Shown here: piece after piece, positions 35,175 to 45,839 of the stretch
Numbering within the stretch: the stretch's first letter is position 1
How the letters are laid out: every line of letters starts with the position of its first letter
Assembly: GCF_039679125.1 (NCBI RefSeq)
Contig: NZ_CP155551.1
Span: 3,472,001 to 3,536,000 of the forward strand
Direction: 5' to 3'
Length of the DNA stretch: 64,000 nucleotides
Source: Blastococcus sp. HT6-4
GTDB lineage: Bacteria > Actinomycetota > Actinomycetes > Mycobacteriales > Geodermatophilaceae
Notes under the pieces: generated by a model
The model's input: the letters and a program-made list of their open reading frames with translations, nothing else
The model's database searches: none
Told to the model about the DNA's origin: nothing
Made by a program: the position numbers and the translations under genes

Positions 35175-36086
35175 TCAGCGCGGTGCGACGTCCACCGCCG
35201 GCCGGGGCGACGACCGCTCGGGCATGGGCGGAACCGGCGGCGGGGGCTCGTCGTCCACGGGGGCGGACCGGACCAGGCGCAGGACCAGCACGACGGCGGC
35301 CAGGAGGTAGACCGGCGTGCCGGCCGCCCACAGGACGGCGCCGGCCACCTGCTGGTCGGCCACCGGGTCGAAGCCGTGGTCGGCCGCCGTCTCGACGTAC
35401 ACGCCGTACCAGGGGCTGGACGAGAGCATCATGACGCCGCCGAGCACCGCTTCCCCGAACGCCGGGATCAGCACGGCAACCAGCCCGGCCACCAGCTGGC
35501 CGAGGCGTCTGCGCGGGATCCGCAGGACGCACCACCAGAAGACCACGCCCCCGCCGAGGAAGGTGAGGTGCTCGGTGACGTGCACCGCCTCGGAGCGCAC
35601 CGCCGCCTCGTAGGCGCCCGGCAGGTGCCAGGCGAGGACCACGGCCAGGTAGCCGACGGCCACGCCGAGCACGACGGCGGGGCTCCGGGCTCCCCTCACC
35701 ACCGCCGACCACGGCGGGACGACGATCTCGCGGGCACGGGGCGGCAGTGTGGCGAGCACGCGCGGCACCGGGTCGGCGAGCACGAGCAGCGGGGCCGCCA
35801 CGATGGTCAGCAGCAGGTGCTGGACCATGTGCGCGGTCAGGGAGTCCTCCGCCAGCCGCTCGAGCGGGGAGGCCAGGGCGGCACCGAGCGCGGTCAGGCC
35901 GAGCAGCCAGGCCGCCCCCGGTCCGGCGGCGGCCCACGGCGACCGCCGGCGGGGCGCCGACCAGGCCAGCAGGCACCCGTAGCCCAGGGCGGCCAGCCCG
36001 AGGAGCGCGATCGTCGGGTACGACCAGTCCCCGCCCCCGCCGAGCGGGTGGGCGAGGGTGTCCTGCGGCAGCGCGGAGCCGCTCAC
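35175..36086 (-). CDS. ctaG: Cytochrome c oxidase assembly factor CtaG (caa3 type)
   Basis: This membrane protein has 303 residues and about seven helices, matching the caa3_CtaG family needed to build caa3 oxidase in Bacillus. Family motifs include SLTAHMVQHLLLTIVAAPLL (around 83), HVTEHLTFLGGGVVFW (around 167) and the MMLSSSPWYGVYV region. The conserved histidines may handle copper. A proline-rich tail ends it. GTG 36086 overlaps the preceding stop (GTGA), making it the last gene of the ccm operon, and its target is probably the divergent coxBAC oxidase. Confidence 0.88.
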   Translation of the reverse strand: MSGSALPQDTLAHPLGGGGDWSYPTIALLGLAALGYGCLLAWSAPRRRSPWAAAGPGAAWLLGLTALGAALASPLERLAEDSLTAHMVQHLLLTIVAAPLLVLADPVPRVLATLPPRAREIVVPPWSAVVRGARSPAVVLGVAVGYLAVVLAWHLPGAYEAAVRSEAVHVTEHLTFLGGGVVFWWCVLRIPRRRLGQLVAGLVAVLIPAFGEAVLGGVMMLSSSPWYGVYVETAADHGFDPVADQQVAGAVLWAAGTPVYLLAAVVLVLRLVRSAPVDDEPPPPVPPMPERSSPRPAVDVAPR

Positions 36087-36484
36087 CGCCCCACCTCCCC
36101 CGCGTCCACGTCGAGGGCCGTGTGCATGCCCGCGGCGTGGTGCCCGGTCAGCGTGCACCACAGCTCCACGCGCTCGTCCGCAGCCACCGCGAAGCTCAGC
36201 TCGTGCGCCTCCCCGGGAGCGAGCACCGGTGTGACGGCCCGCTCCTCCCCGTCGACGCGGACGGCCAGATCGTGCGGAGCCGCTCCGGCGTTGGTCACGA
36301 CCAGCCGCACGTCCCCCGGGGCCAGCGGGCGTCCCTCGGTCACGACCTCCCACTCGGTCAGCCCGACCCGCTGATCGGCGGCCGGGAGCCCCGGTGCCGT
36401 CGCCGGATCCTCGGCCGCGCACCCGCCGAGGACCACCGCGAGGCCGAGCGGCAGGAGGACCGCGCGGGTGCGGCGCCCGGTCAC
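36083..36484 (-). CDS. Cupredoxin-like lipoprotein
   Basis: This 133-residue protein begins with a lipoprotein signal (LPLGLAVVLGGCAAE, lipobox LGGC, Cys22). The remainder is a beta-rich cupredoxin domain with the type I copper ligands in order: H around 74 (PHDLAV), then CTLTGHHAAGM with Cys, His and Met. It could donate electrons or copper to the caa3 oxidase. It is coupled by GTGA overlaps to both neighbours, the CcmH/I fusion upstream and CtaG downstream, which strengthens a link to oxidase assembly. Confidence 0.82.
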   Translation of the reverse strand: MTGRRTRAVLLPLGLAVVLGGCAAEDPATAPGLPAADQRVGLTEWEVVTEGRPLAPGDVRLVVTNAGAAPHDLAVRVDGEERAVTPVLAPGEAHELSFAVAADERVELWCTLTGHHAAGMHTALDVDAGEVGR

Positions 36485-37677
36485 GGCTCCTCCAGCAGGG
36501 CGCGGACCGCGTCCGCGGCCGGGTGGTCGGGCGCCAGGTCGAGGAACCGCCGCAGCGTGGCGCCGGCCTCGCCGTCCCCGAGGGCGCGCTCGGCGGTGCC
36601 CAGCATCAGCAGCGCCTCCGGGTGCTCGGGGTGGGCGGCCAGCACGGTCTCCACCAGGGGGACGGCCTCGCCCGGCCGGTCGTCCCGGAGCAGGGCGAAC
36701 GCCAGCGCGAGCACCACCGCCCGGTCCTCCGGTCGTTCCTCGAGCACCGCACGGTAGGCGGTCACCGCGTCGGCGAAGCGGCCGGCGTCGTCCAGCGCGC
36801 GTGCCTGGCGGAGCAGCTCGTCGGCGGGATCGGCGGGCGCCGCGGCGCCCGGGTCCGCCGGCGCGGCAGCCGTTCCCGGATCGGCGGCGGCCGGCTCCAG
36901 CGCGCGGGGCACGGCGATCAGGGCGACCACGCCGACCGCGGCGGCGGCGACCACCGGCACGACGACCGCCGGGCGCGGCAGCCGGAGCCGCCGGTCCCGT
37001 TCCGGCGCCTCCTCCGCGGCCGGGCCGTCGTCCTCCCGCGGGGTGCTCGCCGCGTCCGGGCCGGCGGACGTGAGCCGCAGGATCTCGGCCAGCAGCTCGT
37101 CCTCGGTGGCGCGCGAGCGCGCGGTCCTCCGCGGCTCGGCGCGGACGTCCGCCAGCAGCTGCAGGGCCGCCTCCAGGCGCTCGTCGTCACCCGATCCGGT
37201 CGACCGGTCCGCCCGGCCGGCGGCCGCGGTCACGGCGGCCTCGGCAGCCGTGCGATCGGCGTCGGTCAGCGCGGGCCCGGCGGCGGGCCGCCGGCGGGAG
37301 ACCAGGACGCCGACGGCGATCGCGCCACCCACCAGCGCCACCCCCGGCAGGACGACGAGCACCCAGCCCACGCCTTCCCGGGGCGGGTCGAGCAGGATCC
37401 ACTCGCCGTACCTCGCCACGAACCAGTCGCGGATCTCCTCGGGGCTCTCCCCTGCCGCCACCTGGTCGGCGATGACCGCCCGCATCCCCCGGGCGGCGGG
37501 GGCGGCCGAGTCCGCCGCCGACTCGCCGGCACAGGTGGGGCACCGCAGCCCGGCCGCGACCTCGCGCGCGGTCGCCGCCGGGTCGGTCCGCCCGCTCGGC
37601 TCGTGGCGCCACCACAGCGCCGCGACGAGCGCGAGGACCGCCAGCACGACGGCCGGGACCCGCGCGCGGCCGCTCAC
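36481..37677 (-). CDS. ccmH: Fused CcmH-CcmI cytochrome c maturation protein
   Basis: One 398-residue protein joins two Ccm functions. The N-terminal CcmH part (about 1-115) has a membrane helix and the redox motif LRCPTCAGES (around 37-46), which reduces apocytochrome thiols, followed by a second helix. After a linker comes another membrane helix (around 230) and a C-terminal TPR region (about 270-398: ELLRQARALDDAGRFADAVTAYRA and following repeats) equivalent to CcmI, which chaperones apocytochrome. GTGA overlaps join it to ccmG and the cupredoxin gene. Confidence 0.88.
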   Translation of the reverse strand: MSGRARVPAVVLAVLALVAALWWRHEPSGRTDPAATAREVAAGLRCPTCAGESAADSAAPAARGMRAVIADQVAAGESPEEIRDWFVARYGEWILLDPPREGVGWVLVVLPGVALVGGAIAVGVLVSRRRPAAGPALTDADRTAAEAAVTAAAGRADRSTGSGDDERLEAALQLLADVRAEPRRTARSRATEDELLAEILRLTSAGPDAASTPREDDGPAAEEAPERDRRLRLPRPAVVVPVVAAAAVGVVALIAVPRALEPAAADPGTAAAPADPGAAAPADPADELLRQARALDDAGRFADAVTAYRAVLEERPEDRAVVLALAFALLRDDRPGEAVPLVETVLAAHPEHPEALLMLGTAERALGDGEAGATLRRFLDLAPDHPAADAVRALLEEP

Positions 37678-38209
37678 CGTGCCTCCAGGCGCGGCAGCAC
37701 TTCCTCGGCCAGCCACGCGGCGGAGACCGCGCCCACCCGCCGGGCGACGACCGTGCCGTCCCGATCGACCACGAAGGTCTCGGGCACGCCCGTCGTCCCC
37801 CACTGCACGGCCAGCCGGCCGTCGGTGTCGGAGATGCTGGGGAACGGCGTGCCGCCGACCCCGGCGAGGAACTCGCGGGCGGCCGCGTCCTCGTCGTTCA
37901 CGTCGATGCCGATGATCCGCAGCCCCTGCGGCCCCCACTGCCGCGCCGTCTCCACCAGCAGCGGCATCTCCTCCCGGCAGGGGGCGCACCAGGAGGCCCA
38001 GACGTTGACCAGCACGACCGAGCCGCGCAGGTCCGCGAGGTCGACGTGGCCCCCGTCGAGGGTGGGGCCGGACAGGGCCGGGGCCGGGCCGTCCAGGATC
38101 CCGCTCGACGCCGCCTGCCGGGGGCGGTCCAGCGCCAGGGCCAGCGGCACGGTCAGCGCCAGACCGACGAGCAGCGCCGGGACCAGGAGCAGCCACCGCC
38201 GCCGGCTGC

Positions 38210-38213
<4 letters not shown>
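37674..38213 (-). CDS. ccmG: Thiol:disulfide protein CcmG (DsbE)
   Basis: This 179-residue membrane-anchored thioredoxin works in cytochrome c maturation. An N-terminal signal anchor (RRRWLLLVPALLVGLALTV) precedes a thioredoxin fold with the active site WASWCAPCREEMP (around 75) and the cis-proline motif GVPETFVVD (around 137). It keeps the CcmH cysteines reduced. The GTG start overlaps the ccmF stop. Confidence 0.93.
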
Positions 38214-40203
<1,990 letters not shown>

Positions 40204-40207
<4 letters not shown>

Positions 40208-40617
40208 CCCGCCTCCCCGATCGGCTGGTACTCGTTGGAGTGCTTGACCAGCACGAGGTCGCCGACGAAGACGCCGTCGGAGCCCAGCCGGCCCTCGACG
40301 ACGGCGCCCTGGCCCTCGGCGAAGACCGCCGGCAACGCCCCGAGGTAGACGACGGGCACGCTCGCGACGCCGTCGGTCACGGTGAACCGGGCCTCCGGGC
40401 CGACGCGCTCCAGCGATCCGGCCTGCACCAGACCGCCCAGGCGCAGCCGCTCGTCCTCCGCCGGCACCTCGGCGAGGACCTCCGCCGGCGTGCGGTAGTA
40501 GACGAGCGTGTCGGCCAGCCCGCTCACCCCGAGCAGGGCGAGGGCTGCCGCGACCGCCCCGACCACCACCAGGAGCCGCAGCGACAGGGCGCGCCGCCGT
40601 GCCGTCGGCGGATTCAC
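40204..40617 (-). CDS. ccmE: Heme chaperone CcmE
   Basis: The protein has 137 residues: one N-terminal membrane anchor (about 13-32) and an OB-fold periplasmic domain. The covalent heme site is the histidine in VKHSNEYQP near the C-terminus, matching the HxxxY pattern of CcmE, and LVYYRTPAEVLAE is the typical family segment. GTG 40617 is coupled to ccmD (GTGA); the frame upstream to 40662 is not needed. Confidence 0.93.
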
Positions 40618-40712
40618 CGGCCGCCCCGCCCGGGCCGGGTGGCCCACAGGTACCCCGCCCACACCAGCACGGTGAGCAGGTAGCCGAGGACCACCGCCAG
40701 CTGCCCGCTCAC
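40614..40712 (-). CDS. ccmD: CcmD-like single-pass membrane protein, 32 residues
   Basis: This ORF encodes a membrane helix (LAVVLGYLLTVLVWAGYLWA) followed by a basic tail (TRPGRGGR), the size and build of CcmD, which releases holo-CcmE from CcmABC. It sits precisely between ccmC and ccmE and overlaps both by GTGA. Sequence conservation in this family is poor, so position is part of the evidence. Confidence 0.82.
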   Translation of the reverse strand: MSGQLAVVLGYLLTVLVWAGYLWATRPGRGGR

Positions 40713-41440
40713 CGGCCGGCCCGCGGGACGACGGTGACGACCGGCGGCGCCTCCCGGCCGGGGGGGACGGCCGCCGGGTCGGCAGCCTCCGCCCCCAGCC
40801 GGGCGACCCGGCGGCGGACGACCAGGACGGCGAGCAGCGTGAACGCCACGACGCCCGTCGCCAGGGCCCAGGCCATGGTCGGGTGGATCGGCGGGCTGCC
40901 CTCGGGGCCGAGCACGGTGGGCGGCTGGTGCAGGGTGCGCCACCAGACGACGGAGAAGTGCACGACGGGCACGTTGAGGAACGCCACGATGCCGACCGCC
41001 GCCGACCGGCGGGCGGCGACGTGCGGATCGTCGGCCGTCCGCCGGACGCCGAGGTAGGCCACGTAGACCAGCAGGAGGACGGCCGTGGTGACCAGCCGGG
41101 CGTCCCAGGTCCACCAGACGCCCCAGACCGGCCGGCCCCACAGCATGCCGAGCGCGATCGCCAGCGCCGTGAGCCCGACGCCCAGCTCGGCGGCCGCCTG
41201 CGCGTACCGGTCCCAGCGCAGTTCCCGGCGCACCAGGTACAGCACGCTGGAGACCAGGACCGTGGCGAACGCCAGATAGGCGACCCAGGCGGCGGGCACG
41301 TGCACGTACATCAACCGCTGCGCGACGCCCTGCACCCCGTCCTGGGGGGCGACGACCAGCGCCAGGACCAGGGCGGCCGCGACGGCCACCGCCGCGGCGG
41401 CGGACAGGAGACCGTCGCCGCGCACCGGCGTCCTACGCAC
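40709..41440 (-). CDS. ccmC: Heme exporter/handling protein CcmC
   Basis: The protein has 243 residues and six membrane helices. The WWD motif is RPVWGVWWTWDARLVTT (around 101-117), with the flanking histidines VHVPAAW (around 46) and VHFSVVWWRTLHQP (around 160). It loads heme onto CcmE. I choose GTG 41440 because AGGAGG is 7 nt upstream; GTG 41446 would leave only 1 nt. The gap to ccmB is 77 nt, the only real break within the operon. Confidence 0.94.
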   Translation of the reverse strand: MRRTPVRGDGLLSAAAAVAVAAALVLALVVAPQDGVQGVAQRLMYVHVPAAWVAYLAFATVLVSSVLYLVRRELRWDRYAQAAAELGVGLTALAIALGMLWGRPVWGVWWTWDARLVTTAVLLLVYVAYLGVRRTADDPHVAARRSAAVGIVAFLNVPVVHFSVVWWRTLHQPPTVLGPEGSPPIHPTMAWALATGVVAFTLLAVLVVRRRVARLGAEAADPAAVPPGREAPPVVTVVPRAGR

Positions 41441-41517
41441 GCGCACTCCTCCTGTCGACCGGTCCCCGACCGGGAGGGCTCGGGGACAGCGGGATCAGCG
41501 GGGACACGACCAGCCTC

Positions 41518-42189
41518 TCACTCCTCGAGAAGGAAGGGGAAGACGGCCCAGGCGGCGGCTCCGACGACCAGGTCGTAGGCGACCAGCAGGACCAGCCACG
41601 GCAGGGGGTCCGCGGCCAGGTCGGCCTGCGTCCCGGCCAGCAGCGCGGGCAGCCCGGCGGGCAGGACCAGGGCGGCCAGGAGCCCCGCACCACGCGCCGA
41701 GGCGGCCAGCAGCGCGCCGAAGACCGTCGTGCTCGCCGCGACTCCCACCAGGCCGAGCACCGCCGCCGCAGCTCCCGCGACGGTCACGGGACCGTCGAGC
41801 AGCAGGACGGCGAGCGCCCGCGCGGTGACCCAGGTGACCGCCAGCGCGATCCACAGGACGGCCGCCTTGGCCACGAACAGCACTCCCGGCGGGACGAGGC
41901 CGCGCAGCAGGTCCCAGGAGTCCTCGTCCCGCTCGGCCGCCGCGACCAGCCGGGCCAGCGGCACCGCGGCGGTGAGCACCAGCAACCAGACCAGCCCGGG
42001 AGCCGCGGCCCGCAGCGCCGCCGGATCGGGGCCGAACACCAGGCCACCGAGGACGACGCCGGCCGCCACGAACGGCAGGACCGACGCGAGCGCGTCGACG
42101 CCGCCCAGCGCGACCCGGGCGTCCCGCCGGACGAGCACCCCCATCGTGCGCAGGGCGCCGGCCGACGCACCGCGGCGGCGGTCGCTCAC
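41518..42189 (-). CDS. ccmB: CcmB, membrane subunit of the CcmAB transporter
   Basis: The protein has 223 residues with six hydrophobic segments. Family landmarks include the N-terminal LVRRDARVALGG, the FGPDPAALRAAAPGLVWL stretch and the acidic RDEDSWDLLRGLVPP loop. With CcmA it forms the ABC transporter that drives release of holo-CcmE. GTG 42189 overlaps the ccmA stop (GTGA). The open frame extending to 43767 is a shadow over coxB. Confidence 0.9.
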   Translation of the reverse strand: MSDRRRGASAGALRTMGVLVRRDARVALGGVDALASVLPFVAAGVVLGGLVFGPDPAALRAAAPGLVWLLVLTAAVPLARLVAAAERDEDSWDLLRGLVPPGVLFVAKAAVLWIALAVTWVTARALAVLLLDGPVTVAGAAAAVLGLVGVAASTTVFGALLAASARGAGLLAALVLPAGLPALLAGTQADLAADPLPWLVLLVAYDLVVGAAAWAVFPFLLEE

Positions 42190-42836
42190 CCCAGCACCGT
42201 CGCGGCGCCCGCGACCAGCTCCAGGCAGGCGTCGACCGGGCCGAGGCTCCCGGCGACGTCCGAGCCGGCGACGAGCACCGCGGAGCCGCTGCCGGCCAGG
42301 GCCTCGACCGTCCGGCGCACGGCGTCCCGGCCGGCCGCGTCGAGGTGCTCCAGCGGCTCGTCCAGGCACACGACCGCCGGAGCCACGATCCGGGCGACGG
42401 CGAGGGTCACCCGCGCGCGCTGGCCCGCCGAGAGCCGCCCCGCCTCGCGGTCCCACAGCTCCTCGGGCAGGCCGCAGGCGGTCAGGGCGGCCGCGGCGCC
42501 GGCGGCCGGACGTTCCCGGCCGGCCAGGGCCCCGGCGAACGCCACGGCGTCCAGCGCGCGCTGCCGGCGGCGGGCGGCCGCGCCGGGTCGCAGGTACAGC
42601 GCCTGCCCGGTCACCGACCGGGAGCCCGACGTCGGCTCCATCAGGCCGGCCGCGATCCGGAGCAGCGTGGTCTTGCCGGCGCCGTTGCCGCCGCCGACGA
42701 CGCAGACCGTCCCGGCCGCCAGCCGCAGGGTGAGCGGCGCGAGCGCGGTCCGGCGCCCGTAGCGGCGGGCCACCTCGTGCAGGGTCAGCACGGGCACGTC
42801 CACCGCGCCGGAGCCGCCGGTCCTGGACTGGGTCAT
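42186..42836 (-). CDS. ccmA: CcmA, ATPase of the CcmAB transporter
   Basis: This ABC ATPase has 216 residues: Walker A GGGNGAGKTTLL (around 50), signature LSAGQRARV (around 137), Walker B AVVCLDEPLEHLD (around 157). It is first in the ccm operon and divergent from coxB; a 145-nt gap must contain both promoters. The ATG start at 42836 has no strong Shine-Dalgarno. Confidence 0.92.
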   Translation of the reverse strand: MTQSRTGGSGAVDVPVLTLHEVARRYGRRTALAPLTLRLAAGTVCVVGGGNGAGKTTLLRIAAGLMEPTSGSRSVTGQALYLRPGAAARRRQRALDAVAFAGALAGRERPAAGAAAALTACGLPEELWDREAGRLSAGQRARVTLAVARIVAPAVVCLDEPLEHLDAAGRDAVRRTVEALAGSGSAVLVAGSDVAGSLGPVDACLELVAGAATVLG

Positions 42837-42887
42837 CGTGCCCAGGATCGTGCCATCGCGCTGCGCGCCCGGGCCCGCACCGTCCGG

Positions 42888-42915
42888 TTGTGCGGCCGGG
42901 CCGAGCCATTAGGGT
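42888..42915 (+). promoter_or_regulatory. SigA-like promoter of the cox-qcr operon
   Basis: TTGTGC (42888-42893), a 16-nt spacer and TAGGGT (42910-42915). It leaves a leader of about 60 nt ending in CGGAGG before the coxB GTG. The same -35 hexamer is seen at the P450 promoter. Confidence 0.5.
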
Positions 42916-42981
42916 CGGACGGGACCGCAGAGGGACCGCCCGGCAGGGCGCGCCCGTCACCCGCCACGGAGGTTCGCGATC

Positions 42982-43938
42982 GTGCCTGCCGACCTCACTC
43001 CGGTGGCAGCGCCGGAGCCGGGTTCGGTGCTCGATCCGGTGGGGCCCGAGGCGGCGCAGATCGCCGGCCTCACCTGGTTCATGATCGTCCTGGGCGGCCT
43101 GCTGTGGCTCGCCACCGTGGTCTTCCTGGTGCTGGCGCTGCGGCACCGCGCGCACCGCGAACCGCGGGCCTCCGACCGGGGCGCGAAGGCCTTCATCGCG
43201 GTGTGGGGGGTGGTCGTCCCGATCGTCGTGCTGCCCGTCGTGTTCGCCTACAGCCTCGTGGTCGGGGTCGACATCTCCCGCCCGGCACCGCCGGAGGCGC
43301 TCACCGTCGAGGTGATCGGGCACCAGTTCTGGTGGGAGGTGCGCTACCCCGAGGCCGACATCGTGACGGCGAACGAGGTGCACGTCCCGGTGGGCCGCCC
43401 GGTCCGGCTGGAGCTGACGTCGGCGGACGTCATCCACAGCTTCTGGGTCCCGCCGGTCGCCGGGAAGACCGACCTGCTGCCCGACCAGGTCAACCTCATG
43501 GACTTCCAGGTCGACGAGCCCGGGACCTACCTGGGCGAGTGCGCCGAGTTCTGCGGCATCCAGCACGCCCGCATGCAGTTCGTCCTCGTCGCCCAGCCGG
43601 AGGAGGAGTTCGAGGAGCACATGCTCGCGCTGCAGGCCGGGAGCGCGGAACCGGACAGCGACCTGGAGGAGGCCGGCCGCGCGGTGTACCTGGCGGAGGG
43701 GTGCGGTTCCTGCCACCGGATCGAGGACGTCAGCGAGGGCGCCGGCTTCGCGCCCGACCTCACGCACCTGGCCACCCGCGAGACGATCGCGGCCGGGATG
43801 CTGGAGAACACCCGCGGCAACCTGGCCGGCTGGATCCTGGACCCGCAGGGCCTCAAGCCGGGTGTGCGCATGCCGCCGAACAACCTCGAGGGTGACGACC
43901 TCCAGGCCATGCTGGCCTATCTGGAGAGCCTCGAGTGA
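42982..43938 (+). CDS. coxB: Cytochrome c oxidase subunit II with fused cytochrome c domain (caa3 type)
   Basis: The protein has 318 residues: two membrane helices (about 28-52 and 70-92), a CuA cupredoxin domain with VIHSFWVPP (His around 152) and CAEFCGIQHARM (Cys, Cys, His, Met around 188-199), then a cytochrome c domain with CGSCH (around 238-242) and axial Met near PGVRMPPNNL. The fusion defines a caa3-type enzyme. The start GTG 42982 has CGGAGG upstream. No clear signal peptide precedes helix 1. It overlaps coxA by GTGA. Confidence 0.94.
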   Translation: MPADLTPVAAPEPGSVLDPVGPEAAQIAGLTWFMIVLGGLLWLATVVFLVLALRHRAHREPRASDRGAKAFIAVWGVVVPIVVLPVVFAYSLVVGVDISRPAPPEALTVEVIGHQFWWEVRYPEADIVTANEVHVPVGRPVRLELTSADVIHSFWVPPVAGKTDLLPDQVNLMDFQVDEPGTYLGECAEFCGIQHARMQFVLVAQPEEEFEEHMLALQAGSAEPDSDLEEAGRAVYLAEGCGSCHRIEDVSEGAGFAPDLTHLATRETIAAGMLENTRGNLAGWILDPQGLKPGVRMPPNNLEGDDLQAMLAYLESLE

Positions 43939-45839
43939 CCGCGCTCCGGGAGACCCCGCCCACCCAGGACCGGCTGGCCGACGCGTGGGCCACCCCGCCG
44001 GGCGTCGCCGGCTCGCTCACCGCGTTGAACCACAAGCAGATCGGGCAGCGCTTCCTGATCACGGCGTTCGTGTTCTTCGCGCTCGGCGGCATCCAGTCGA
44101 TCTTCATGCGCTGGCAGCTGGGCAGCGCGGAGAGCACCTTCCTCGACGCCGAGACCTACAACGCCCTGTTCACCATGCACGGCACGACGATGATGTTCCT
44201 CTTCGCCGTGCCGGTGGGCGAGGCGTTCGCGATGTACTTCCTGCCGCTGATGCTGGGCACCCGGGACCTCCCGTTCCCCCGGCTCACCGCGTTCGGTTAC
44301 TACATCTACGTCCTCGGCGGGATCTTCCTCTACAGCAGCTTCCTGTTCGACGCCGTCCCCGACGGCGGCTGGTTCGCCTACACGCCGCTGACCGGGCCGG
44401 AGTACTCCCCCGGTCCGCCGATCGACTTCTGGCTGCTGGGCGTCACGTTCGTGGAGATCGCCACCATCGGCGGGGCGATCGAGCTGGTCGTGCTCATCCT
44501 CCGGTACCGGGCGCCGGGCATGAAGATCAGCCAGATGCCGCTGCTGGCGTGGAACGTGCTCGTCACCGGCCTGGCGGTCATCTTCGCCTTCCCCCCGCTG
44601 GTGGTCGCCAGCGTCCTGCTCGAGCTGGACCGCAAGGTCGGCACCCACTTCTACGACCCCGCGGCGGGGGGCGACTCGCTGCTCTGGCAGCACCTGTTCT
44701 GGTTCTTCGGGCATCCCGAGGTCTACATCGTCCTGCTGCCCGGGCTGGGGATCGTCGCCACGATCGTGCCCGTCTTCGCCCGCAGCAGGATCGTGGGCTA
44801 CAGCCTGATCGCCGTCTCCACCGTGGCCATCGGCATCCTGTCCTTCGGCGTGTGGGTGCACCACATGTTCGTGACCGGGATCCCGCAGCTCGGGCTGGCC
44901 TTCTTCTCCCTCGCCAGCCTGTTCATCCCCATCCCGAGCGCCATCCAGATCTCCGCCTTCATCGCCACGCTGTGGCAGGGACGGGCGGTCTGGAAGACCC
45001 CGCTGATGTACGTCGTCGGCTTCATCGTGATCTTCGTGCTCGGCGGGGTGACGGGGGTGATGGTCGCCTCCGTGCCGTTCGACCAGCAGGCCCACGACAG
45101 CTACTTCGTGGTCGCCCACTTCCACTACGTGCTGATCGGCGGGATGCTCTTCCCGGTGCTGGCCGCCCTCTACTTCTGGGTGCCCAAGATGACCGGCCGG
45201 CTGCTCGACGAACGCGCCGGCACGATCTCGTTCTGGCTCACCTTCATCGGGTTCAACGTCACCTTCTTCCCCCTGCACATCACCGGACTGCAGGGCATGC
45301 CGCGGCGGGTCTACACCTACGCCGAGAACACCGGGTGGGAGGTGACCCAGGCGATCGCGACCTGGGGCACCATCGTGCTGACCGTCGGCCTGCTGGTCAC
45401 GCTCGGCAACCTGCTCTGGGCCGTCCGGAACGGCGAGCGGGCCGGGCCCGACCCGTGGGGCGCCGAGACGCTGGAGTGGCACCTGAGCTCGCCACCAGCC
45501 GCCTACAACTTCCGCGCCATCCCGGAGGTCGCCAGCCGGTCCCCCCTGTGGGACACCCGACCGTTCCGGCCGAAGTACGACCCGGCCACCTGGCAGGAGC
45601 CGCTCGTGGAGCCTCCGGCGGAGGTCCGGCAGGTGGTGCTCACCAGCGTCATGGACGCCGAACCGGAGGAGCTGGTGACCCTCCCGAAGCAGTCCTGGTG
45701 GCCGCTGGTGATGGCCCTCTCCCTGACCGTGGCGCTGATCGGCACCATGGTGTCGGTCTACCCACTCGCCCTCATCGGGGTCCTGGTCGCGCTCGTCATC
45801 GGCGTGGTGTGGATCTGGGACAGGCAGGATGAGCCATGA
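43935..45839 (+). CDS. coxA: Cytochrome c oxidase subunit I
   Basis: This heme-copper oxidase core has 634 residues. The binuclear-site motif is FFGHPEVYIV (around 257; GHPEVY marks the A1 type with the proton-channel Glu and His-Tyr pair), followed by VHHMFVTG (around 305) and AHFHYVLIGG (around 392) with the heme ligands. It carries a C-terminal extension with two further helices (around 585-625), as in subunits I partly fused with a small subunit IV. It is coupled to coxB and coxC by 4-bp overlaps. Confidence 0.95.
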   Translation: MTALRETPPTQDRLADAWATPPGVAGSLTALNHKQIGQRFLITAFVFFALGGIQSIFMRWQLGSAESTFLDAETYNALFTMHGTTMMFLFAVPVGEAFAMYFLPLMLGTRDLPFPRLTAFGYYIYVLGGIFLYSSFLFDAVPDGGWFAYTPLTGPEYSPGPPIDFWLLGVTFVEIATIGGAIELVVLILRYRAPGMKISQMPLLAWNVLVTGLAVIFAFPPLVVASVLLELDRKVGTHFYDPAAGGDSLLWQHLFWFFGHPEVYIVLLPGLGIVATIVPVFARSRIVGYSLIAVSTVAIGILSFGVWVHHMFVTGIPQLGLAFFSLASLFIPIPSAIQISAFIATLWQGRAVWKTPLMYVVGFIVIFVLGGVTGVMVASVPFDQQAHDSYFVVAHFHYVLIGGMLFPVLAALYFWVPKMTGRLLDERAGTISFWLTFIGFNVTFFPLHITGLQGMPRRVYTYAENTGWEVTQAIATWGTIVLTVGLLVTLGNLLWAVRNGERAGPDPWGAETLEWHLSSPPAAYNFRAIPEVASRSPLWDTRPFRPKYDPATWQEPLVEPPAEVRQVVLTSVMDAEPEELVTLPKQSWWPLVMALSLTVALIGTMVSVYPLALIGVLVALVIGVVWIWDRQDEP

